DNA from: Bombella saccharophila | GTDB lineage: Bacteria > Pseudomonadota > Alphaproteobacteria > Acetobacterales > Acetobacteraceae | Reading direction: 5' to 3' | DNA: 64,000 nucleotides | NCBI RefSeq assembly: GCF_026385475.1 | Contig: NZ_JANIDW010000003.1 | Span: 310,001-374,000 of the forward strand | Shown here: positions 1-8,805 of the stretch, one piece after another | How positions within the stretch are numbered: position 1 is the stretch's first letter | Layout of the letters: the number at the start of each line of letters is the position of its first letter | Notes under the pieces: generated by a model | Told to the model about the DNA's origin: nothing | Databases searched by the model: none | Seen by the model: the letters and a program-made list of their open reading frames with translations, nothing else | Made by a program: the position numbers and the translations under genes

Positions 1-418
1 GAACTAGCTTTAGAGACGCGGCTTTATAGGTTAACCATGTTATAAAGATAAAAAATGTTAATAAGATAAGGGGAGGAAAAACACCATATGATGCAAGCAT
101 AGAAAATGCTTCATGTTGGTTTGTCCCCGCAATAGCTCGCAGTATCGGGCGTGTAATTAGATCATATTTATTGGCTGTATAAGCTTCGAATAATGAAAAG
201 GATAATAGTAAAGGGGTACATAATAAAGCTATAAAACGACCTGAAGAAAGTAGTAATGGTGCTAGAAAAAAACCTCCTATTACACTTATGAATGAAAAAT
301 GTACATCATCACCTTCATGCAATAAAACATATATATTTAATAAGAAAAAGATTATGCATAAGGGGCACGCGTAAAAATTATATGAGAAGAGAGGCTTGGC
401 TTTTTGTGTGTTAATCAT
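1..418 (-). CDS. Phosphoethanolamine-transferase-like membrane protein, N-terminal part (runs off left edge)
   Basis: An open frame of 139 codons starts at the ATG at 418-416 (MINTQKAKPLF) and is still open at base 2, so only the N terminus is present. It shows several hydrophobic segments: CIIFFLLNIYVLL, a second over about residues 48-75 and a third ending in FIFITWLTY. Between the last two lies ILRAIAGTNQHEAFSML, which resembles the 'TN..Ea..fl' stretch before the final membrane helix in EptA/CptA-type lipid A phosphoethanolamine transferases. The sulfatase-like catalytic domain would lie outside the window. If the call is right, the enzyme decorates lipid A or core sugar at the inner membrane. 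Base composition is strikingly AT-rich (about one third G+C by eye) compared with its neighbours, which suggests transfer. No strong ribosome-binding site precedes the ATG. The reading frame is convincing; the family is less certain. Confidence 0.55.
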   Translation of the reverse strand, partial: MINTQKAKPLFSYNFYACPLCIIFFLLNIYVLLHEGDDVHFSFISVIGGFFLAPLLLSSGRFIALLCTPLLLSFSLFEAYTANKYDLITRPILRAIAGTNQHEAFSMLASYGVFPPLILLTFFIFITWLTYKAASLKLV

Positions 419-557
419 GCCATGTAGATATTTGTTTTTTGTTGAAATATCAATCTGTTCATGTAATACATTAAATGGTATACTTTACCCCAAAGGCACG
501 GTGTGTGCATATTTAGTGCCTGAACGCTCCTTTGGGATAGTTCGTGGAGAAAGGCAG

Positions 558-1778
558 TTAATCCCGCTCCACATGATAATGGCGGGAGAGTTCACGCTCA
601 ATCTCGAGAGCATGTTCTGTATCCCGGGCTTCAATCATCACAACGAGCTCCGCTGTCTGCACAGAAGGAGCAGCAAAGAGGCGATGGTGGGAGACCTCAA
701 TGATATTGCCGCCATAGCTGCCAATCTTCTCGGAGATAGCGGCAAGGAGGCCGGGACGGTCGGGGATTTGGAAGATAAGCCGCAGGATGCGCCCTTCCCG
801 CAGGAGGGAGCGGAGGATGACATGGGCAAGAATACGGGCATTGATGTTCCCACCAGAGATGGGGAAGCCGACCCGCTTGCCTTTAAAGAGGTCATGATGG
901 GCTAAAATCGCAGCGAGGGGAGCCGCGCCAGCCCCTTCGCCCACTTGGCGGGCTTTTTCGGCAAGGGTGGTGATAGCCCCTTCTACTTGGAGCTCATTAA
1001 CAACAAATACGCCATCAATATGTTTGCCGATGACATCCAAACAATGGTTGCCCGGCTGCACAACAGCGATCCCTTCTGCGATGGTCGGGCCACCGGGGAC
1101 AGAGCGCAGCGGGGCAGGGTAGGCCCCAAGGGGGGAATATCCCTCTACCTGTACGCCATAAAGCTTGGTGTTGGGGCTGAGTTGCTTGAGTACGGTGACA
1201 AAGCCTGCCATGAGGCCACCACCACCAATAGGCACGACAATAGCATCAAGCGGAGGGGCGTCCTCAATCATCTCCAAAGCGCAGGTGCCTTGCCCTGCGA
1301 TGACGGCGGGGTCATTGAAGGGATGGACGAGCGTTTGGCCTTCTTCGTGGCGAATTTTTTCTGCCGTTTGTACGGCTTCATCAAAATTATCACCGGCTAA
1401 TACAACGCGTGCGCCCCAACTTTTTGTGGCGGCGACTTTTGTGGCAGGGGTGAAGCGCGGCATCACAATGGTCGCTTGGATGCCAAGCAAGCTGGCTTGC
1501 CGCCCCACACCCTGAGCATGATTACCCGCCGAGACGGTGATAACCCCGTGCTTGCGCTCTTCCTTGGTGAGGAGGGCCATGCGGTTTGCGGCCCCGCGCT
1601 CTTTAAAGGAGCCAATGGCTTGGAGGTTCTCTAGCTTGATAATAATCTCTGCTTCCGTCAGCCGGGAGAGTGCTACATTGCTAATGGTGGGGGTACGAGC
1701 AATGGTGCTGGCAATGCGCTTTTGGGCGTCTTGGACGTCAGTAAAGCTGAGGCTGGGATGAGAAGCAGAGTCCGGCAT
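558..1778 (-). CDS. ilvA: Threonine ammonia-lyase (threonine deaminase) with ACT domain
   Basis: The 406-residue protein deaminates L-threonine to 2-oxobutyrate, the first step towards isoleucine, in the cytosol. The PLP-binding lysine sits in GSFKERGAANRM (K59), and a glycine loop (PIGGGGLMAG, near residue 185) holds the cofactor phosphate. The last 75 or so residues, beginning RLIFQIPDRPGLLAAI, form a single ACT domain, so this is the shorter TdcB-like architecture rather than the 500-residue IlvA with two regulatory repeats. The start codon shares its A with the greA stop (TAATG), so translation is probably coupled to greA. Single-ACT enzymes of this type can serve isoleucine synthesis or threonine catabolism; no other branched-chain gene lies nearby to decide. 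Confidence 0.9.
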   Translation of the reverse strand: MPDSASHPSLSFTDVQDAQKRIASTIARTPTISNVALSRLTEAEIIIKLENLQAIGSFKERGAANRMALLTKEERKHGVITVSAGNHAQGVGRQASLLGIQATIVMPRFTPATKVAATKSWGARVVLAGDNFDEAVQTAEKIRHEEGQTLVHPFNDPAVIAGQGTCALEMIEDAPPLDAIVVPIGGGGLMAGFVTVLKQLSPNTKLYGVQVEGYSPLGAYPAPLRSVPGGPTIAEGIAVVQPGNHCLDVIGKHIDGVFVVNELQVEGAITTLAEKARQVGEGAGAAPLAAILAHHDLFKGKRVGFPISGGNINARILAHVILRSLLREGRILRLIFQIPDRPGLLAAISEKIGSYGGNIIEVSHHRLFAAPSVQTAELVVMIEARDTEHALEIERELSRHYHVERD

Positions 1779-2251
1779 TATTTATACGTCACTTTCAAAA
1801 CTTCGTAAGTGCGGTCACCCCCCGGTGCGGGGACGGAGACGCTCTCCCCAACTTCCTTCCCAATGAGGGCTTTGGCAAGGGGGGAGGAGATAGAAATACG
1901 GTTCTGCTTAATGTCAGCTTCGTGCGCGCCGACAATTTGATAGGTTTTTTCTTGGTCGGTTTCCTCATCCACAAGCTCTACTGTGGCACCGAACTGGATG
2001 CGGTCACCAGAGAGGGTGGATGGGTCGATCACTTCTGCGGTGGAGATGAGGCTCTCTAGCTCCAACACCCGGCCTTCGATAAAGGATTGACGCTCGCGCG
2101 CGGCATGATACTCGGCATTTTCGGAGAGGTCGCCATGAGAGCGGGCCTCAGCAATGGCACGAATGACAGCGGGGCGTTCTTCAGATTTTAATTGGCGTAA
2201 TTCATCCTCAAGGCGTTTTAATCCTTGGGCGGTCATAGGGCTTTTCTGCAC
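1778..2251 (-). CDS. greA: Transcription elongation factor GreA (GTG start)
   Basis: GreA inserts its coiled coil into the secondary channel of RNA polymerase and stimulates cleavage of backtracked transcripts. The N-terminal coiled coil runs from [16 protein letters not shown] through about residue 75, with the acidic tip region [14 protein letters not shown]. The C-terminal FKBP-like domain ends in [10 protein letters not shown] chose the GTG at 2251 ([10 protein letters not shown]) because it gives 157 residues, the usual GreA length, and a GAGG lies 9 bases upstream; an upstream ATG at 2266 would add five residues. It overlaps ilvA by one base. Confidence 0.93.
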   Translation of the reverse strand: MQKSPMTAQGLKRLEDELRQLKSEERPAVIRAIAEARSHGDLSENAEYHAARERQSFIEGRVLELESLISTAEVIDPSTLSGDRIQFGATVELVDEETDQEKTYQIVGAHEADIKQNRISISSPLAKALIGKEVGESVSVPAPGGDRTYEVLKVTYK

Positions 2252-2292
2252 GGAGGGTATCCTCACATTAGGGTCAATTTACAATGAATGGC

Positions 2293-2332
2293 ACACCGCC
2301 CCTTCCATCACGCGGGAGGAAAGGGGCGGTGT
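2293..2332. terminator. Perfect 12-bp inverted repeat between carB and greA
   Basis: ACACCGCCCCTT (2293-2304) is exactly complementary to AAGGGGCGGTGT (2321-2332) with a 16-base loop. It lies after the carB stop and before greA on the same strand, so it probably ends the carAB message. It lacks a U-run on the minus strand, so it may depend on Rho or instead be a structured leader of greA. Confidence 0.45.
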
Positions 2333-2390
2333 ACGCTGTAAGAGGTAGGATAAACAGCAGGGCGGGCGTGCTGCAAGCCTTCTCTTGCGA

Positions 2391-5300
2391 TTAAAAGCTG
2401 CTATGGAAGTAAGATTGCAGCGGGGCTACATCAGCTTCCTTCTGTTTTAGGACGGAAATAGCATAGGTTGCTGCCCGCGCCCCCGCGATGGTGGTGTAGT
2501 GGGGGATGTTCATCGTCAAGGCCGAGCGGCGGATGTCGAAGCTATCGCGCACGGATTGCCCACCTTGTGCGGTATTGATGACCATTTGCACCTCGTTAGA
2601 GTGGATGGCATCCACACAATGAGGGCGGCCCTCCAACACTTTATTAACCTGTGTAACGGGGATGCCAGCTTCTTTTAAGCGGTCTGCCGTGCCGCGTGTG
2701 GCAAGGATGGTAAAGCCCATCTCCACCAATTTACGCGCAAGCGGCTGCACATGGGCTTTATCACTCTCCCGTACGGAGAGGAACACCGCCCCCTCCCGTG
2801 GGAGATTTACCCCAGCGGCAAGCTGTGCTTTAGCAAAGGCCATCTCGAAGTTAGCATCCAGCCCCATGACCTCCCCCGTAGAGCGCATCTCTGGCCCAAG
2901 GATGGTATCAACCCCAGAGAAGCGGCTGAAGGGGAACACAGCTTCTTTCACCGCAACATGCGGGGCGACGGAGCGGCCCTCAAGCGGGAAGTCGGCTAAT
3001 TTTGCCCCAGCCATGATGCGCGCACCAATCTTAGCGACAGGCACACCTGTGGCCTTAGCCACGAAGGGCACAGTACGGGAGGCGCGCGGATTGACCTCTA
3101 GCACAAAGACTTCATCATCCTTGATGGCGAATTGCACATTCATCAGCCCACGGATGCCGAGCTCACGCGCCATGGCTTCAGTTTGTTCCCGCAACTCGGT
3201 GACGAGAGCGGGGGAGAGGGTATAGGGCGGCAATGAGCAGGCAGAATCACCGGAATGAATCCCGGCTTCCTCAATATGCTCCATCACTCCGGCGACATAA
3301 ACATCTTGCCCATCGGCAATGCAGTCCACATCAGCTTCGATGGCGTCATTGAGGTAATGGTCTAACAGGACAGGCCCCGTAGCGACTTCCTCGCCCGCAG
3401 CGCGTAGCACGGTGTTGAGATAATGGGAGAGGCCTGCCTTGTCATAAACAATCTCCATCGCACGGCCACCTAATACATAAGATGGACGCGCCACGACGGG
3501 ATAGCCGACCTCCTCAGCAATCTTCAAAGCTTCATCAGGATTGCGGGCGATGCCGTTGCGCGGCTGGCGTAGGCCCAGCTTGCGGAGCATAGCTTGGAAG
3601 CGTTCCCGGTCCTCGGCCCGGTCAATCGCATCTGCGGGAGTACCGAGGAGGGTGATGCCGGCTTTCTCCAACGCGCGGGAGAGTTTAAGGGGGGTCTGCC
3701 CCCCATATTGCACGATGCAGCCCAGAACGGTGCCGTTCGTCATTTCCGTTTTTACAAGGCTGATGACATCTTCAGCCGTCAGCGGCTCGAAATAGAGGCG
3801 GTCGGACGTATCGTAATCGGTGGAGACGGTCTCCGGGTTGCAGTTGACCATGATGGTCTCAAAGCCAGCTTCCCGCAGGGCGTAAGCGGCATGGACGCAG
3901 CAATAGTCGAACTCAATACCCTGCCCAATACGGTTGGGGCCACCACCGAGGATGACAATCTTCTTTTTGTCAGTTGGGCGGCTTTCGCATTCCGGCGTGC
4001 CGAAGCCGCCTTCATAGGTGGAGTATAGATAGGGCGTGTCGGAGGAGAACTCCGCCGCGCAGGTGTCAATCCGCCGATAAACGGGCAACACGCCGAGCTT
4101 GCTGCGCAGGGCGGTAACATCCTCTACGCTTTTGCCGCTGAGGCGTGCAAGTTGCCGGTCGGAGAAGCCTTGCGCTTTGACCTGCCGTAGGGCGATGGTC
4201 TCTTGTGGCAAGCCGTTTGCTTCGATGTCACGTTCCGTTGCGATGATGGCTTCTAGCTGGCGGAGGAACCATGGCTCAAAATGGCACGCCTTTTGAATAT
4301 CCTCTAACGAAAGCCCAGCCCGGAAGGCCTGCGCTGCCATGAGGATGCGCTCCGGCCGTGGCTCGGAGAGAGCAGCGCGGTAAGCATCTGGGGAGCCATC
4401 ACCGGGGGCTTCCACAGGGTCGAGACCTGTTAGGCCTGTCTCCATAGAGCGCAGACCTTTTTGGAGGGATTCTGCAAAGCTACGCCCCACAGCCATGGCT
4501 TCCCCAACGGACTTCATAGAGGTGGAGAGTAGAGCTGGCGTGCTGGGGAACTTCTCGAAGGTGAAGCGTGGAATTTTTGTTACGACATAATCGATGGTCG
4601 GCTCGAAGCTGGCGGGGATGGTGCCGGTGATGTCGTTTGTTAACTCATCAAGCGTATAGCCAACGGCAAGTTTGGCTGCGATTTTAGCAATCGGGAAGCC
4701 GGTGGCTTTAGAAGCCAGAGCAGAGGAGCGCGATACACGGGGGTTCATCTCAATGACGACCATGCGGCCATCTTTCGGGTTCACGCCGAACTGCACATTA
4801 GAGCCACCCGTCTCCACCCCAATGGCCCGCAAGCAGGCGATGGAGACATCACGCATGCGTTGATATTCTTTATCCGTCAGCGTCATAGCTGGGGCAACGG
4901 TGATGGAATCCCCCGTATGGACGCCCATCGGGTCGATATTCTCGATGGAGCAGACGATGATGCAGTTATCGGCTACGTCACGGACGACCTCCATCTCATA
5001 TTCTTTCCACCCGATGACGGATTCTTCAATCAGCACCTCAGTGGTAGGGGAGGCGTCCAAACCGCTCGCGACAATTTGGGAGAATTCCTCACGATTATAG
5101 GCAATCCCGCCGCCAGAGCCGCCCATGGTGAAGGAGGGGCGAATGATGGCCGGTAAGCCGATATGCTCCAGAGCCGTACGAGCCTCATCCAGCGTGTGGG
5201 CAATGGCACTGCGGGGGCTTTCCACCCCGATAGCATCCATGGCCTCACGGAACTTTAGGCGGTCCTCAGCACGGTCAATCACATCAGCCCGCGCACCAAT

Positions 5301-5645
5301 CAGCTCCACCTTATGCTTGGTAAGGAAGCCGGATTTATCTAACGCCATCGCCGCATTGAGGGCCGTTTGGCCGCCCATAGTGGGGAGGATGGCATCGGGC
5401 TTTTCTTTGAGGATGATGCGCTCAACAAACTCTGGCGTGATAGGCTCGATGTAAGTCGCATCGGCCAAGCCGGGGTCGGTCATGATGGTGGCGGGGTTGG
5501 AGTTTAGCAGGATGACGCGATAGCCTTCCTCCTTGAGGGCCTTACAGGCCTGCGCGCCGGAATAGTCGAACTCACAAGCCTGCCCGATGACAATCGGACC
5601 AGCACCAATGATGAGGATGGAGCGGATATCTGTGCGTTTGGGCAT
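2391..5645 (-). CDS. carB: Carbamoyl-phosphate synthase large subunit
   Basis: CarB uses ammonia delivered by CarA, bicarbonate and two ATP to make carbamoyl phosphate for arginine and pyrimidines. At 1084 residues it has the normal length. The two homologous ATP-grasp halves begin at [20 protein letters not shown] (about residue 10) and [18 protein letters not shown] (about residue 567). The C-terminal MGS-like allosteric domain covers roughly the last 140 residues ([19 protein letters not shown] onward). It starts 3 bases after the carA stop, so the two form an operon with equal expression. argG, which consumes the citrulline branch product, is far away at 61 kb. Confidence 0.97.
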   Translation of the reverse strand: MPKRTDIRSILIIGAGPIVIGQACEFDYSGAQACKALKEEGYRVILLNSNPATIMTDPGLADATYIEPITPEFVERIILKEKPDAILPTMGGQTALNAAMALDKSGFLTKHKVELIGARADVIDRAEDRLKFREAMDAIGVESPRSAIAHTLDEARTALEHIGLPAIIRPSFTMGGSGGGIAYNREEFSQIVASGLDASPTTEVLIEESVIGWKEYEMEVVRDVADNCIIVCSIENIDPMGVHTGDSITVAPAMTLTDKEYQRMRDVSIACLRAIGVETGGSNVQFGVNPKDGRMVVIEMNPRVSRSSALASKATGFPIAKIAAKLAVGYTLDELTNDITGTIPASFEPTIDYVVTKIPRFTFEKFPSTPALLSTSMKSVGEAMAVGRSFAESLQKGLRSMETGLTGLDPVEAPGDGSPDAYRAALSEPRPERILMAAQAFRAGLSLEDIQKACHFEPWFLRQLEAIIATERDIEANGLPQETIALRQVKAQGFSDRQLARLSGKSVEDVTALRSKLGVLPVYRRIDTCAAEFSSDTPYLYSTYEGGFGTPECESRPTDKKKIVILGGGPNRIGQGIEFDYCCVHAAYALREAGFETIMVNCNPETVSTDYDTSDRLYFEPLTAEDVISLVKTEMTNGTVLGCIVQYGGQTPLKLSRALEKAGITLLGTPADAIDRAEDRERFQAMLRKLGLRQPRNGIARNPDEALKIAEEVGYPVVARPSYVLGGRAMEIVYDKAGLSHYLNTVLRAAGEEVATGPVLLDHYLNDAIEADVDCIADGQDVYVAGVMEHIEEAGIHSGDSACSLPPYTLSPALVTELREQTEAMARELGIRGLMNVQFAIKDDEVFVLEVNPRASRTVPFVAKATGVPVAKIGARIMAGAKLADFPLEGRSVAPHVAVKEAVFPFSRFSGVDTILGPEMRSTGEVMGLDANFEMAFAKAQLAAGVNLPREGAVFLSVRESDKAHVQPLARKLVEMGFTILATRGTADRLKEAGIPVTQVNKVLEGRPHCVDAIHSNEVQMVINTAQGGQSVRDSFDIRRSALTMNIPHYTTIAGARAATYAISVLKQKEADVAPLQSYFHSSF

Positions 5646-5648
5646 GGT

Positions 5649-7028
5649 TCAGGCTCCTGCCTTGCTGGTTGTGCGGGCTGCGGCGCGGCGGTCCATCACA
5701 GCGACAAACCGCTCAAAGAGGTAAAAACTATCAGTCGGGCCGGGGCTGGCCTCTGGGTGATATTGGACGGAGAAGGCTTCCTTCACAGTGGAGGCTAGCC
5801 CTTCATTAGAGCCATCAAACAAGCTGACATGCGTCACCTTCACTGTATCGGGTAGGGATTTCTCATCCACAGCGAAGCCGTGATTCTGGCTGGTGATTTC
5901 TACCCGGCCCGTTGTGAGGTCCTTAACTGGTTGATTAGCCCCACGATGGCCACGCTCTAGCTTATAAGTCGTCCCGCCCAAAGCACGGGCGAGGAGCTGA
6001 TGGCCTAAGCAAATCCCAAAGACAGGAATATCAGCTTCCATCACCGCTTGGATGGCCGGGACAGCATAAACAGCCGTAGCGGCGGGGTCTGCCGGACCAT
6101 TGGAGAGAAAGACGCCTTCAGGTTTTAAGGCCAGGATTTCCTCACCCGTGGCCGTGCCGGGGAGGACATGCACCTCACAGCCAGCGGCTACGAGGCTGCG
6201 GAGGATGTTATCCTTCGCGCCGTAATCCAGAGCCACGACACGGCGTTTTACGGCGCGTTCTGGCCGGGTATTGTGCCATGTGGTTTTCGTCCAGCTGCGT
6301 GCGGGTTGGGCGACTTCCTTTACAAGGTCCATCCCCTCCAAGCCGGGCCATTCTGCGGCTTTTTTGCGGAGAGAGGCGAGGTCAAATTGGCCATCTTTTG
6401 GGTAAAAGAGCAGGGCATTTTGTGGCCCTTTATCCCGCAATAGCCGTGTAATACCGCGTGTATCGACCCCACTAATGCCAGCGCGCTTATGGGTTTTTAA
6501 CCACTCTTGTAACGCTTGAGTGGACCGCCAATTTGCCGGAGCGGTAACATCTTCCTTTACCACAAGGCCGAGGGCTGCCATGGTAGGGGCTTCATCATCA
6601 TCCCCATTTGTGCCGACATTACCAATATGAGGGAAGGTGAAGGTGATGATTTGACCGGCAAAGGAGGGGTCCGTCAATGTTTCTTGGTACCCCGTCATCC
6701 CGGTGGAGAAGCAGAGTTCCCCTACGGCACCCTTATTAAAAGCCCCAAAGCCACGGCCCCAGAAATGGGAGCCATCTGCTAGTACGAGGACGGCTGTTGC
6801 CCCTTTTGGAGGTGTATCATCAGTCGGATGGGTCATGGCGGATGTCTCCTCGGAGGTCTCATTTAGGTCGGCTAGGGTGATCCCCGGCACATGGAGCAGG
6901 GCAGGCCAATGCTTGGTAGGTACCATACCAGCTTGCCGCCATTTGCGCACGGCCTCGGTCGTGACACCTGTAAGCTGGGCAATTTCAGCCGCACCGCCCG
7001 CTTTTGTGATGAGTGAATCGATGTTCAT
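5649..7028 (-). CDS. carA: Carbamoyl-phosphate synthase small subunit fused to an N-terminal helix-turn-helix domain
   Basis: The 459-residue frame from the ATG at 7028 (GGAG 9 bases upstream) encodes two parts. Residues 1 to about 60 (MNIDSLITKAGGAAEIAQLT, then GVTTEAVRKWRQAGMVP) look like a YdaS/Cro-type DNA-binding helix-turn-helix. From about residue 70 a complete CarA follows: the N-terminal domain (VLVLADGSHFWGRGFGAFN) and the class I glutamine amidotransferase domain with nucleophile Cys340 in PVFGICLGHQLLARALGG and the His/Glu pair in VQYHPEASPGP. CarA normally has about 380-400 residues and no such domain. No stop or frameshift separates the parts. An internal ATG at 6836 (MTHPTDD) is preceded by GAGGAG at 9 bases, so ordinary CarA could also be made. 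Two palindromes upstream make self-regulation by the HTH plausible; that is inference. Confidence 0.92.
   Translation of the reverse strand: MNIDSLITKAGGAAEIAQLTGVTTEAVRKWRQAGMVPTKHWPALLHVPGITLADLNETSEETSAMTHPTDDTPPKGATAVLVLADGSHFWGRGFGAFNKGAVGELCFSTGMTGYQETLTDPSFAGQIITFTFPHIGNVGTNGDDDEAPTMAALGLVVKEDVTAPANWRSTQALQEWLKTHKRAGISGVDTRGITRLLRDKGPQNALLFYPKDGQFDLASLRKKAAEWPGLEGMDLVKEVAQPARSWTKTTWHNTRPERAVKRRVVALDYGAKDNILRSLVAAGCEVHVLPGTATGEEILALKPEGVFLSNGPADPAATAVYAVPAIQAVMEADIPVFGICLGHQLLARALGGTTYKLERGHRGANQPVKDLTTGRVEITSQNHGFAVDEKSLPDTVKVTHVSLFDGSNEGLASTVKEAFSVQYHPEASPGPTDSFYLFERFVAVMDRRAAARTTSKAGA
6834..6851 (-). promoter_or_regulatory. Internal ribosome-binding site and start inside carA
   Basis: On the minus strand GAGGAG (6851-6846) lies 9 bases before an in-frame ATG (6836-6834). 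Initiation here would give a 389-residue CarA starting MTHPTDDTPPKG, without the HTH domain and matching the usual CarA length. Whether it is used cannot be told from sequence. Confidence 0.5.
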
Positions 7029-7068
7029 GCGTTGATACTCCGGCACATGCCTTGCGCGTTATGGGTAT

Positions 7069-7097
7069 ATGATAAGCGAGGTGGAGCGTAATGGGAA
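7069..7097 (-). promoter_or_regulatory. Candidate carA promoter
   Basis: On the minus strand TTCCCA (7097-7092) and TATCAT (7074-7069) are 17 bases apart, a plausible -35/-10 pair ahead of carA. The -35 element coincides with the inner arm of the proximal palindrome, so a protein bound there would block RNA polymerase. Confidence 0.4.
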
Positions 7098-7108
7098 GTT
7101 TTTTCCCA
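7092..7108. promoter_or_regulatory. Proximal 17-bp palindrome upstream of carA (candidate operator 1)
   Basis: TGGGAAGTTTTTTCCCA has perfect 6-bp arms TGGGAA/TTCCCA around a 5-base spacer. It overlaps the candidate carA -35 element and lies between the divergent genes carA and the GatB/YqeY gene. Confidence 0.6.
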
Positions 7109-7141
7109 TTATGAGGGCAATTGGTGGGGTTTATATCATTT

Positions 7142-7158
7142 TGGGAAGTTTTCTCCCA
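7142..7158. promoter_or_regulatory. Distal 17-bp palindrome upstream of carA (candidate operator 2)
   Basis: TGGGAAGTTTTCTCCCA differs from the proximal copy at one base, leaving arms TGGGA/TCCCA. It starts exactly 50 bp from the first copy, close to five helical turns, which would let two bound dimers contact each other on one DNA face. Confidence 0.6.
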
Positions 7159-7250
7159 TTTATCCTTCTTATCGACAGGAAGAGGCGGGGCTGTTACCAG
7201 TTAACACCCCCCTAGGGTGACTATAAACCCATAAGAGAAAGAGGACCATC

Positions 7251-7703
7251 ATGACACTTCGTACCCGTATCATGGATGATCTCAAAGCCGCGATGAAGGC
7301 TGGCCAGTCTGAGCGTGTGGCGCAGATTCGGGCCATTTCTGCCAAGATTAAGGACCTCGATGTCGCTGCTCGTGCCAAAAGCGGCGAGGTGAGCGAGGAT
7401 GATATTCTTCTGGCGTTGCGCTCTATGATTAAGACACGCACGGAGTCCGCAGCGATGTATCATCAAGGCAACCGCCCAGAACTTGCCGCAAAGGAGGAAG
7501 CCGAAATTGAGACGATTCGCTCTTACCTCCCTGCTGAATTGTCAGAAGATGCCCTCAAAGCTGCGATTGTTGAGGCCGTGAAGGCAACAGATGCTCAAAG
7601 CATGAAGGATATGGGCAAGGTTATGGGCGTGTTGAAAAGCCGTTTCGGCGCGGCTTTGGATGCGGGCCGGGCCAGCGGCCTTGTTAAGGCTCATTTAGGC
7701 TGA
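7251..7703 (+). CDS. GatB/YqeY domain-containing protein
   Basis: The 150-residue protein matches the stand-alone YqeY family, which shares the tail domain of the GatB subunit of Asp/Glu-tRNA amidotransferase. The N-terminal helical part (MDDLKAAMKAGQSERVAQIR) and the C-terminal GatB-like segment (MKDMGKVMGVLKSRFGAALD, then AGRASGLVKAHL) are both present. The family's own function is poorly defined; a role around tRNA is assumed from homology. AGAGGA lies just upstream of the ATG. It is divergent from carA, and a hairpin follows its stop. In alphaproteobacteria this family is often found beside carA and dnaG, as here. Confidence 0.88.
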   Translation: MTLRTRIMDDLKAAMKAGQSERVAQIRAISAKIKDLDVAARAKSGEVSEDDILLALRSMIKTRTESAAMYHQGNRPELAAKEEAEIETIRSYLPAELSEDALKAAIVEAVKATDAQSMKDMGKVMGVLKSRFGAALDAGRASGLVKAHLG

Positions 7704-7729
7704 GAACTTTGCCCTTTATAGGCGTTTTT

Positions 7730-7762
7730 ACATCCCCGTCCGTCCATAGCGGGCGGGGATGT
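7730..7762. terminator. Hairpin between convergent genes
   Basis: ACATCCCCG (7730-7738) pairs with CGGGGATGT (7754-7762), followed by GTTTATC on the plus strand. It lies between the stop of the YqeY gene and the stop of the converging EamA gene and probably serves the plus-strand message. Confidence 0.55.
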
Positions 7763-7767
7763 GTTTA

Positions 7768-8721
7768 TCAGTGGTAGGAGTGGGACGCTTCGTTGTTCTT
7801 ATGCGCTCGGACGCATGCCAGAACCCCGCTGACAGAGAGTAGGAAGGCCGCTGCTTCCCATAGGGTGGGCAGGCGTTGCTCCCATAAGAAGCCATAGATG
7901 AGCGAGAATAATGTCTCAAAAAGAATCATCTGGCCTACCATGGTGAGGGGGAGCAGATGGGTCATGCGGTTCCAGAACGCATTGGCAATGGTGGAGGAGA
8001 ACAACCCTACACCGCAGGAAATGAGGAAGAAGCGCACCCAACCTGTTGTCGGTAAATGAGCAGGCCAGAAGAAGGCCGCAGGCAGAAGGATGAGGAGCGA
8101 GAGTGCCCCAGCGACCACGCCGGTCAGTAAGTTCCATTCATCACTCGTAATATGCTCAAGTTTTTTCAGCCAGTCGGAATTAATGACATTAAACAGCGTC
8201 CAACCCAGCAGGGAGCCAATAGCCATGAGCAAGCCGACAGCTTGAAGGAGGGGGCCGGTATGATGCAAGGCGGAGCCGATGAAGAAGTTCTGCCATGAGA
8301 TGCAGAGGATGCCCGCCGTGCTGAGCAGGATGGAGGGGATAAGCTGGCGGAGTGTGACTACAGCATTATGGCGGCAGATACCGGCTAATGTTACCGTTAC
8401 AGGGATAAAGCCGATGATGAGAGAGGGCATTGCCACGCCACTAAGCTGAATGGCGACACCCATCATGCTGTAATAGCCCACGCTGCCGAGTATCGCGAGC
8501 AGCACAAGAGCCCGAAATGCCGCCCCGTTAATGTAAGGGAGCAGCTTACCCAGCCGTGGGAGCAGGATGAGCAAGGAGACGATCCCGAAGGTTAGATAAC
8601 GTAATGTTGCCAGTTGGAAGGGCGTGAAGGGAGCGACAAGCTCCGGGGCAAGGAAGGTAATACCCCAGAAGGCTCCTGCCATGGCACCATAGGCGGTGCC
8701 AATGAGAATGGACCGTGTCAT
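7768..8721 (-). CDS. EamA-family (DMT superfamily) permease, copy 1
   Basis: The 317-residue protein has about ten membrane helices in two EamA repeats, the standard drug/metabolite transporter build. Helix 1 is AYGAMAGAFWGITFLAPELV and the second repeat includes WTLFNVINSDWLKKLEHIT. The substrate cannot be read from sequence; relatives move amino acids, nucleotide-related compounds or dyes. It closely resembles the next gene over its whole length (shared MTRS start, PSLIIGFIPVTVT versus PSLIVGFIPVTVT, and LLPLTMVGQMILFETLFSL in both), so the two arose by tandem duplication. The pair sits between the YqeY gene and dnaG. Confidence 0.87.
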   Translation of the reverse strand: MTRSILIGTAYGAMAGAFWGITFLAPELVAPFTPFQLATLRYLTFGIVSLLILLPRLGKLLPYINGAAFRALVLLAILGSVGYYSMMGVAIQLSGVAMPSLIIGFIPVTVTLAGICRHNAVVTLRQLIPSILLSTAGILCISWQNFFIGSALHHTGPLLQAVGLLMAIGSLLGWTLFNVINSDWLKKLEHITSDEWNLLTGVVAGALSLLILLPAAFFWPAHLPTTGWVRFFLISCGVGLFSSTIANAFWNRMTHLLPLTMVGQMILFETLFSLIYGFLWEQRLPTLWEAAAFLLSVSGVLACVRAHKNNEASHSYH

Positions 8722-8805
8722 GCAGGCTCGTGGTTATGTTGTTAATATGTGAGTTGGGCTTGTGTTGTCGTAATGGGTATTCTGCGTCAAGAGGGGTGGT
8801 GTGAT

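Noticed and set aside
396-905. A 169-codon plus-strand open frame at the left end, and many other long frames opposite carB, carA, hyfF and pheT
   Set aside because: They lie antisense to well-conserved genes, have no conserved sequence of their own, and their codon use mirrors the opposite strand.
7200-7230. A short palindrome CCCTAGGG and a TATAAA upstream of the YqeY gene
   Set aside because: No -35 at suitable spacing was found, and an 8-bp palindrome alone is weak evidence.
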